Source: Neoarius graeffei
Lineage: Eukaryota; Chordata; Actinopteri; Siluriformes; Ariidae
NCBI RefSeq assembly: GCF_027579695.1
Contig: NC_083582.1
Span: 3,878,378 to 3,942,377, forward strand
Length of the DNA stretch: 64,000 bases
Reading direction: 5' to 3'
The notes under the pieces: generated by a model
The model's input: only the letters and a program-made list of their open reading frames with translations
Database searches by the model: none
Told to the model about the DNA's origin: nothing
Made by a program: the position numbers and the translations under genes
Part shown: positions 40,001-51,467 of the stretch, in pieces
How positions within the stretch are numbered: position 1 is the stretch's first letter
Layout of the letters: every line of letters begins with the position of its first letter

Positions 40001-43000
40001 TGGGTAACCATGAAAACCATGGTTCATGACTATTATTATTATTATTTTTTATTATTTCATGACTAGTATTTTTAGAGTGTATTATTATTATTGTTGTTGT
40101 TTAGGATGTACTATATGCATTTTACCTCAATGTTCACTTAAATTTTTAGGTTCTAAGTAAATGTTAATGTATCTGGGCTGTTAATCGAGATCCTTCTCTA
40201 CAGCATTGACTGTTGGATGAAAGCATGGTAATACTAGTTAGTGCATCCTTTTAAAAACCATACTATCCCTTTTTAAACTAATTTCATAGTTACTATGACC
40301 TATTACACATACAACTATGATGCTACCACAGCTACTGCAGTACTATGGATAAACCACAGTAATGCTATGGTTGGTTCATAGTACTTAGAATAACCATGAG
40401 ATACCATGGTAGAATCATGGTTACTACATAAAAACCATGGTAAAACCATAGTAAACCATGGTAGATTTTCGTAAGGGGAGTCAGCAACACTCTCGGATGT
40501 TACGTATTCATGGTCAAAGAAAAGGCAAAGGTCAAAGCAGGAAGAGCTCCATATAGAACAAAGATTAAAAGACAAGGTGCTTAGATGTGAAATGCATCAC
40601 ATTTGTGACTTTGTGACTCGACGGAGGAACAGCTGGGTAGATCCATACAAATTAACCAAGAATGAAACTATAGAGCACACAGTAGAAGAAGAAACTAATG
40701 ACAGGACAGCCATGGAGACAGGACTACAACGTCGTCATGGGAACTACAACGCCAAAAGGGGATCCATGACACATTCCCAACTGTAAGCGCTGAGTTATAC
40801 GTCAGGAAGTTATGCATGGAGTAGGGTTAATATCGTTAACGAAAACTCAGACTAGTAGTGAAAAAATTATTTTGTTAACTGAAATAAAATACAAATAAGT
40901 TTTCAAAAAATTTTAAATTAAATAAAAATGACAATGAACAATGCATCACAAACTTAAACAAAACGCAACCCCGATTCGGAAAAAGTTGGGATGCTGTGTA
41001 AAATGTAAATAAAAACAGAATGCAATGATTTGCAAATCCTTTTCAGCTGATATTCAAGTGAATGCAATGGAAAGACAAAATATTTAATGTTCAAACTCAT
41101 AAATTTTACTCTTTTTTTTTTTTTAAACATAGACTCATTCTGAATTTGATGCCTGCAACACATTCCAAATAAGTTGGGACAGGGGCAACAAAAGACTGGG
41201 AAAGTTGCAGAATGATTAAAAAAAATAAAAACCACCGGTTTGGAACATTCTACAGGTAAACAGGTTCACTAGTAATTGGAAAGGTTCAGTCGTTCACAAG
41301 TAAGGACGGGGGTGAGGTTCAGCACTTTGTGCAAAACTGCAGGGGCAAATAGTCCAACAGTTTAAGAACAACGTTTCTTGATGTACAATTGCAAAGAATT
41401 TATTGATTTCAACATCAACAATCCATAATATCATAAAAAACATTCACTGAATCCAGAGAAATCTCGGTACAAAAGGGGAAAAGCCGAAAACCAACACTGA
41501 ATTCCTGGGACATTTGATCCCTCAGGTGGCATGTCATCCAGATGACGTCTTGTTCAGGGATGTCCTTGCTCATTCCAGCAAGACAATGCCAAGCTACATT
41601 CTGCATGTGTTACAACCATGTGACTTTGTAGTAAAAGAGTGCAGGGGCTAAACTGGCCTGCCTGCCTCCCATTGAAAATGTGTGTTGCAATATGAAATGC
41701 AACTGAAGTTGTATATCAAGCAAGAATAGGAAAGAATTTTACTTTCAGAACTTCAACAATGAGTGTCCTCAGTTCGCAAACACTTACCGAGTGTTATTAA
41801 ATGAAAAGGTGATGTAACACGGTGGTGAACACGCCCCTATCCCAATTTTTTTGGAATGTGCTGCAGGCATCAAATTCAGAATGAGGACAAAAAAAACAAT
41901 AAAGTTTATCGGGTTGAACATTAAATATCTTGTCTTTGTATTGAATTCAGTGGCTGAAAAGGATTTGCAAATCATTGCTTTCATTGTTTTATTTATGTTT
42001 TACACAGCGTCCCAACTTTTTTGGAATTGGGGTTGTAGAATTGCAGGTAAAATCAGCTTCGTATTCATTTTCTGTTTGAGACAGTAATGGACTAGATCCA
42101 GAAGGTGGCAGTAATGTAATGTAATGTAATGTAATGCAGGCTGTCGTAAAACTCCAAAAGAAGATGCTCACTGTGTAATACCTGAAAAACTAAAACTAAC
42201 ACTAAAACTAAATAAAAACCAAAGTAAGGCTACGTTCACATTACAAGCCTCAGTGTTTCATTCCAATTTTTTGCTCAGATCTGCTTGGATTTGCTGATCT
42301 TGATGGTTCACATTCATAATTACCATCCATGATCCGGATCTAACACTAATGTGAACACGTCTGTCTGACGAATCGGCTCATGTGATACACAGATAATATG
42401 TTCGAGTCATCTGAGTCACCAACAACAAAAAACATTCTATTTATGAGACGACTCGTGGTATTAAAACCAGCTAGATGGATGCACTAGTAGCTAATGCATT
42501 TTGCTTTGGACGACTGAAAACAGTTTATCAGGTTGAGAAGGTGAAAAAATCCAGACAGTTAGCTTTTGATGGTTTCACAGCTGTTGTATCTCCTCCATCA
42601 TTGTTTTGCTGATGAAGACGGAGCTCCGCGCATGAACACAGATGAAAAGCCACACCTCCTTCACGTGTTCTCCTTCACGTCACTGGGCCATGAATCAGAT
42701 ACGGCTCTGATTTAGTTCCACATATGAAAGTGACTCAGATTTGACTTGGAAAAGATCAGATTTTTGTGTCCACACAGCCCTGAAAAAAATCAGATCTCAA
42801 TTCAATTCAATTCAATTTTTTTTTCAATTTCAACACAATATATAAAATGAGAAGAAAATTTACTAAAAATCTTAATACAATTATATATAATAAAATAATT
42901 TGCAAACAATACTTACACAATTACAGATGTAAGGTGCGTGTGGCTGTTGAAACAGCATAAACTTTCATGTCAACAGCCAGCCGTGTCATATTACAATTTT

Positions 43001-46000
43001 TTTTTTGTTAGAAAAAGAGAAATATACAAATATACATTGCGGCTAAATACACTAAACACGCTATACTTATTTACACACAACTCTATGCATACTGACACTA
43101 ACACACAAAAACTGAGCCGATAACTTATAACAGAATTTTTAGGCTATAAAGAAAGAAAGGCTGATTGTTGATTTAAAATAAGATATGATTTTAAGGCTGA
43201 TTTAAATAACAGAAATAATCTGAAGCTTTTAATTTTTGCGTGAATTCCTTCCTTCCCAGAGTTTGCAGACGGAAGATTGAAAGGAAAATTTACCATAATT
43301 TATCTTGGCAGGTGGACAAACAATATTCCCCTTAGCTGAAACTCTGATGTTGTAAGAATGTTGTTCATTAGCCATCCTGAGCAGATTTTAGGAACTAGTG
43401 AATTATTATTTACAATTTTATATGCTAGTATATACAGACGTATTCAATTTGAAAATATTCTCAAAAGCTAAAGTGAGACGGCCTTTCGATTTCATAAAAT
43501 CGGTGAAATTTAGTTCCGTCTGAAATGTGGTGATTGTGATATCTGTTTATTTCTGTAATATCTCACAAAATATCAGGCCATTCTGTGGCTGGGAAGTTAT
43601 TTAATTTGAGGGGATTAAAGCAAATAACGTGCATGAAATCGCTCGCTTGGCGCAGTCAAGCAGACAGAGGAAGTCCGTGTGCGCATGCGCAGGTTTACCT
43701 TCTTCTTCTTCTTTTGGGTTTTACGGCAGCTGGCATCCACAGTGTTGCATTACTGCCATCTACAGGTTTCCCTTTGAGCGTGCACTGACAGTTCCATCAT
43801 TCTGTCGCTAAACGAACAGCTGATCACACCGAGGTGCTCGCTGAGCGCCCATATTTATTAGTTTGGTCCTGCGTTTCCTTTCCTTCGTATATAACATAAC
43901 GTCTTTTCTTCACGCTTTCTTTCTGTTACTGTAGTCGCTCTTTCACGTTTCATTTGCACACTCACGTCCTCCATTTTTCTCTCCTGTTTCAAATTTGTAT
44001 CCCACAATGCCTTGCGTGAACGGGGAAAGCCCACCACGTGATGTGATGCATGATGTAGTATCTTGTATTGGGTCATGGTGAAGCAGGAAAAAATAGCGGA
44101 GAATTTCAGGCCATGTGAAGATAAATTCATTAATTGTTCTATTAAAAAAAAAAACTAATAAAGTTGGAAGTCTGTGATTTGAAAATTAGTAGCTTTCGGT
44201 CCAAGGATATTAAAGGAGCAGCCTGTTCGCTTTCACTGTGTCACGTTACAGCAAAACATCAGATTTGAGTCAAACTACAACTACTGATGCACTTGTAAAA
44301 CTAACTAACACTAAACTGAGATAAAAAAAAAAAAAAACTAAAAAATTAAGTAAAAATAAAAACTAATGCCATTTTCAGAACTATAATAACTCTGGCGGCG
44401 GCACGGTGGTGTAGTGGTTAGCGCTGTCGCCTCACAGCAAGAAGGTCCTGGGTTCGAGCCCCGGGGCCGGCGAGGGCCTTTCTGTGCGGAGTTTGCATGT
44501 TCTCCCCGTGTCCGCGTGGGTTTCCTCCGGGTGCTCCGGTTTCCCCCACAGTCCAAAGACATGCAGGTTAGGTTAACTGGTGACTCTAAATTGACCGTAG
44601 GTGTGAATGTGAGTGTGAATGGTTGTCTGTGTCTATGTGTCAGCCCTGTGATGACCTGGCGACTTGTCCAGGGTGTACCCCGCCTTTCGCCCGTAGTCAG
44701 CTGGGATAGGCTCCAGCTTGCCTGCGACCCTGTAGAAGGATAAAGCGGCTAGAGATAATGAGATGAGATGAGATGAGATAATAACTCTGGCACGGATGCT
44801 GTCACAGGGCGATGTCTTCATACTTTACATTCACCACATTGGAATTTACTGATCAGACAGAAGCACAGCGGAAACAAGCAGAGTTGCGTTTTCCACTGCC
44901 GGGAATAATAAAGGATAACTTTGTTTTGAAAACTTTGCTGGAGATAAAAGAACATTTGCATCTTTTAAAAACACTTCAGTGATATATTTTTATGATTTAT
45001 GATTGATTATACCTGATTAGACATGCCACAATGGCTCATTAAAATGTTTCCAGGTACACGACCGGACATACGAGCCTGTCTCTGCGTCCCCTGTTTACCC
45101 ATGATCCCTCTCTGCACATCGCAACACAAACACACATTAACGCAGAAACATAAACCAGGCTTTGGAATGAGTTCCGAGTTCCTGGTGCTTGTTTTTGTTT
45201 GTCTCTGTGTGTTTGCAATCTCAGAATCCTCAGAATTCATACCTCCACTGAGCTCGCGCCTTTCTGTGCCCATGCAGATGGTGATTTACATGGAAGCGTG
45301 TCATGCTGGATCCATGCTGGACGAACTGCCCAAATTAGGCAACGGTTAGAACGTTTCTTATTTATGAAAAAAAAGAAGTCAAAAATGTATTGATATGTGT
45401 GTAACACCTTTAATCTGTCGTTTCAGTGTATGCCGTAGCAGCGAGTAGACCAGACGAGAGCTCGTATGCTTGCTTCTTCGACAAGAAAAGGAACGCATTT
45501 CTGGCTGATGTTTTCACAGCTTACTGGCTCCACCACACCAAGAAAGTTAGTGTTTTATAGTAGAAATAAATCACCATGTGTGCTGATGTTTTGGTAAAAC
45601 GAGACTGTCATTGATGGCGTAGCTCACTCCGGCCCCGTCTATTCCAGAAGGAACGATCTAAAGTGGGCCACCTTGCGCAATAAATGTTGCAAGCTATATA
45701 CACTATCTCATCTCATTATCTGTAGCCGCTTTATCCTGTTCTACAGGGTCGCAGGCGAGCTGGAGCCTATCCCAGCTGACTACGGGCGAAAGGCGGGGTT
45801 CACCCTGGACAAGTCGCCAGGTCATCACAGGGCTGACACATAGACACAGACAACCATTCACACTCACATTCACACCTACGCTCAATTTAGAGTCACCAGT
45901 TAACCTAACCTGCATGTCTTTGGACTGTGGGGGAAACCGGAGCACCCGGAGGAAACCCACGCGGACACGGGGAGAACATGCAAACTCCACACAGAAAGGC

Positions 46001-49000
46001 CCTCACCGGCCCCGGGGCTCGAACCCGGACCTTCTCGCTGTGAGGCGACAGCGCTAACCACTACACCACTGTGCCGCCCGGAATACCGACCTATTTACCA
46101 GAAAGAATCCAAAATAGCGAGGAATCGACCAAGAAGCGATTTTTCCTGAACTGCTCATTAAGGCTTAATTAGTCCATAACTTCATTAATAATTGTAATGA
46201 AGCAAATCTGGGTAGAAGTTCTATGCACCCTAGATTCCCCTACCTTCATGCCAGAAAGAATCAAAATCAGTGAACTGACTGAGAAGATGCTATTTTCGTG
46301 AAATGTGGACGCCGCCAGACGGACAACACATGATGGCATAAACTCATCACCTGTTGGCCGGATGAGATGATAATCAACAGCAGGGTGGTGCCATAAAGCA
46401 GGGTTATGAACAATGTGTCCTGAAGTGTTTTATTCCTCTTATACCACAGCAGCTTGCCAACTAATACCATTTTTCATTTATTTAACAATCCATTTGTTTA
46501 TAGAAATTTATACAACAGCACTGTTGAATCCTGGACTCTGATTGGTCAGAAGGGGTTGATTAATTCTCTATAACAGCAGCTCTGACAGTAGTGCAGCTGC
46601 ACATCACAGCTTTATTTATAATTAATGCACTCGTTCTGATACGTTATCGTTTCTATAGTAACAGCTCATTCACAGCGATTTGTACAGCAGCTGCTTCACT
46701 AAACAGATTAAAAAGTTGCGTAATCATTGACATTGTATTTAACATTTCTGGAAGGAGTCTCCAGTGTCAGCATCATGTAACACTCAGAGATAAAGCTGGA
46801 ATTAAGTTTTCCGATGTCTTGACATGACAAGCTGTGTTTTTATCCCCCGCCCAAACAAACTCTGTATACATATCAAGCAACATGTGAACTGGTGCCTTTT
46901 GCGATTTTGGATTTTTGAAAAAGAAGCATTTTTCAAATTTTTACATAAAAAATAGATTTTGACTTACAGTAGTTTCTAAGAGCGATGTTGGTTTCCGGAG
47001 CATATATCCAAAACTATTCATGATACGGATTTGAAACTTGCTATACAAGTTAACAAGGTGATGTAGATGTGACTTTTCATACTAAGAAATTTAAATTTTT
47101 CATGTTTCCATGGAGGGGCGGCACGGTGGTGTAGTGGTTAGCGCTGTCGCCTCACAGCAAGAAGGTCCGGGTTCGAGCCCCGTGGCCGGCGAGGGCCTTT
47201 CTGTGCGGAGTTTGCATGTTCTCCCCGTGTCTGCGTGGGTTTCCTCCGGGTGCTCCGGTTTCCCCCACAGTCCAAAGACATGCAGGTTAGGTTAACTGGT
47301 GACTCTAAATTGAGCGTAGGTGTGAATGTGAGTGTGAATGGTTGTCTGTGTCTATGTGTCAGCCCTGTGATGACCTGGCGACTTGTCCAGGGTGTACCCC
47401 GCCTTTCACCCGTAGTCAGCTGGGATAGGCTCCAGCTCGCCTGCGACCCTGTAGAACAGGATAAAGCGGCTACAGATAATGAGATGAGATGTTTCCATGG
47501 AAACAATTTCAGACTCAGTCTCTCAGGTTAGTCTTAGGGGCAGGTTTTGTTTCCGGAGCAGAACTTGAAAGCTATGAGTGGTTTGGTGTTGAAAGTTGGT
47601 AAATGTGTTGATTCAGTAATGTATTTGTGCCTTTGATACTAAGAAATGTGAGAAATGTTAATTTTTAGCTCCCCTGGACCAAAGGCCCGGTGGGTTTATG
47701 CCATGGGCTGCTGAGGTCAGTGTAAAGAGGTTGGGTTGGTTTCCTGCAGCACAACTTGAAAAATGTGAAAAATAATATCTTGGAACTTGGTATATATTTG
47801 GTCTATAGGGCGGGGGATATAGATGACTCTTGAGTTTTTTTAAGGGCCTAGTAATGGAACATTATAGAGGATGCTGTAACAAAGTTTTTCAGTATTAAAT
47901 GTAACTGTACGTGGTCCATTCTATATATAGCAGGTACATTTCAAGTGTCAACTCTGTTAGTCATCGTCAACTCTGTTATCATTAAACTGGGCAATCTGTT
48001 AAGCAAACTGATAACAGAGTTGACATTTTCCACCATTTTGTGTCTTAACTCCACATGCTAACTTCAAACTAGCTACCACACGGCATGTATAATAAAAACA
48101 GAATTTGAATCATATTATTTAAAAAAAATGAGCGAGAGATTCACTCCAATATCACAATAACAGAGGTGACGAATAATTAATCTACTGTTGGTGTAAAATC
48201 CTCTACATTTTGTTCGAATTAATGAGAGAAGAAACAGAACACACCTCACTGCCTTTCTGAAGTTTCCCGCCAGAGGAAGTGACATCACTCGGTGCAGGTG
48301 TCATGCGTATTCAGAAAATCAGAATTACTTTATTAATCCCCAGAAGGTTATTAAAAGCCTTTGTGGATTTTATGCGGTTTTCTAACAGAATTGACAACAA
48401 TGTTGGGACGGATAAAAAAAAAAAAAAATTCTGACTGAAATTTCACATCATACAGAAAACAGACTTTCTATTAAAACTGCAGTTGATTTTATAACAGTGA
48501 ATAGAATAAGCCACAAAAAACAGACTGTTAGACTGAATCACTTCCTGTTTATGGGAGTTGAATGGATGAATCAGGAGTCGAAGACGGTCAGTAATGTGGG
48601 GGGAGGGGTGGGGGTCATTCAGTTAATGTTTTATGGATAAATTGGGCCTAAAACGTACATCGAGCATCGCTATTGGGGGAAAGTTTGTCATAATTTATAT
48701 CATTGTTCAAAACTGATTCAATAAAGATTTCTTTTGTGGAAAATAACAAAAGGTTTATCTTAAAGATGCGAAGTGTACCCTGAATTCTATGTAGATATGA
48801 AGTATACTGTGTCATGATTTAATAAATTTAAAAATGGTATTCCTTGACAAATTGCTGTGGTATAAGAGGAATACAACACTTGGGGACGTGCTGTTATCAC
48901 TCGCACATTAATTATTTTCCTGTCAACAACTTCTGACCAATCAGAATCCAGAATTCAGCAGCACTGTGGGATAAACTGTGATGCGACATCAGATTATTTG

Positions 49001-51431
49001 TGGGTCGCTGGTTCTGTGTTTTGTGCAGGAAATTCAGCCAGTTTTGTAGAAATACTAAAAGAAGCTGAATTTGAATACATATATGTTATTTACCAGCTGG
49101 GAGGTCTGTATGGTGAAATACCGTGACCGAGGTCTTGAAAGTACTGAGCGAGGCCCTCTGGGCCGAGGTCACGGTATTTCACCATACGGACCGACCTTAA
49201 GCTGGTAAATGATATATTTATTTTTTTCTTTACCAAATTCTAACAGAAAACGAGAGCGCCCGAAAGGGAAAACCGAGCTGAGCCGCCATTTTGAATCCTC
49301 ATTCACAGCTGTAATGCAAATTGCTTCCTCCTCGGTGTACAAGTGCACTTCCATGGCAGGAAAAAAAACTACATTTTGCCGCCTATGTCGTCCCCTATTT
49401 ATACAAATAGGAGTCATTCAGGATTCAGCCATGTTTTTGCTCGGCGTTAGCAACAGTTAGAGGTTTTTAGCTTTCTCCTGAAATGTTCTCTTTAATTTCT
49501 TCTTCCTCAGGGGAGTAAAACTCGCTTTCGCTGTGAACACTGTCGTTATCGCTGTCCATGCTGTAAAATTAATGCTATTCTCCTGAGAAATGCTGGCAAA
49601 CATTTATAAGATTTTTGATAATCTTATAAGTAAGTCTTATAAAAAAAGGTAAATGTTGACAAAAAATGCTCCTATGTTTGCTGTTGTTGTGAACGAGCGA
49701 TTTGCCAGAGGTCCGTAACCGGGGTCCGTACCATAGGATACGGACCCGCTCGCCAGCCAATCAGAGTGCAGGATTTGGACCGCAAAAAAAAAAAGTTATT
49801 TTTTAATTTTAAAATGGGTTGCTTCTCTTTTTCTGTGATAGAAAGATCTCAGGGTGAGCACTTTGGAGGATCAGTTTTATTTTGTGAAGGATAAAGTCCA
49901 AGAGACTGTGACAGAATGGGGGGAGAATCAGACGCCCTGTCATTATGGGAACATGGTACGTATAATGAAAAATGTAATCAAGGAAATTAACTTCAGCATT
50001 TAATAATATTATTTAAACAAACTACTAAATAGAATAAAATACAAAAAAGTCAACCTTCCTAGAAATAATGAACTATTACAGATGTTAATTGCTTTAAATG
50101 GAGAGCTTGTTCTTATATTTATCAACATTATTAAAATCCTTTAAAATGAATTTTGTTATTCGCTAAAATATTACAGAGTGTACTTTACTCTTTATTTTAT
50201 TTATAGTTCATGCTCCGGTTACCCCTGAGTGAATTTCTGGGACAGTGTCCTGCCGATGTGAGGAGGAGTTACAGATCCCGTTCACGCGAGTTCAAAGTGA
50301 TGGACGTCGTAGAAAGTGCAAATGTTCCTCTGTTAATCCAAGAAAACAGGATCAGAAAAGAACGGAACCCCAGAAGGAGGGATGCTCTTGAAAGACAACG
50401 TAACAGACTGAAGAGAGTAAGTGCACCACTTCCTGTGCATCGTGTCATTTTCACAAATACAAATCCAGTTTATGATCCACACCCTGACCTGTTGACATCT
50501 CTCGCTCTTCAGTTTTGTCCTCAACATCTACTTTATAATATTAAAATATCCTCATTTTAGGAGGAGGAGGAGCTTAAAGAACGGGTCATCAGCTAGCAGA
50601 TTGCAGTCCGGGTACAAATCTGACAAACAAACAAACAAAAATAATCATAGCTCTGTGACTTTTGTTTTTTAAACCACACCAGCACTGTTTATTTGATCCA
50701 GTCTCATGCATTTATGGACGTGATTCAGAGCTCAGTGGCTCGAGTTACAGAGCGAGAGATCGAGAAGTCAGAAAGGAACGCTTTTGGCTTTTAGGTTTAG
50801 TTGAAGACCCCTGGCTTATAATCTACAGCTAAAGCACCGGAGATGTGTGTTTTGATGATTTAAACTGCACAGTAGATGAATGATGATCTTCCTGATTGTA
50901 GAAGCAGAGAGTGATGGATGAGGCTGTGCAGAAGATCGCTCAGCGCTGCACTCCTGATCGAGGCCTACGAGCTCTGAGAGACAAACACGAGGTCACTCAC
51001 CTGTACGAGCTCAAAATCGTGGCCGAGTGTTTCAGGACAACTATCTTCAACTGGGATGAAGAGGCGGTACTGACTTTTAATTCATTCATTCATTTATTTA
51101 TTTGTTAGTTTTCTGGTACCGGCTGGTTGCTTATTTATTTATTTATTTATTTATTTAAAACTCCCAGAAGTTAACTAGTCTCACTTTTCCGATATGTGCT
51201 CCAACACATAGCGTTTTGCAAGCACTTCCAGAAGGTGAAGGTTTCTCTGGTAGACTGAGTGATTCGTTATTCACAAACATCGTTAATTAGTGCCTTAATT
51301 CCAATTAGTAAGAAACGATGTAGGTTTAATCCATGAAGTCACTGTGTGTGTTATTGTTATAATAAAAATCAATGACAGTGTGGTGTGTCACCCTGTACTC
51401 CTATTACAGAGCATTTGGACCTAAACAAGCA

Positions 51432-51467
<36 letters not shown>

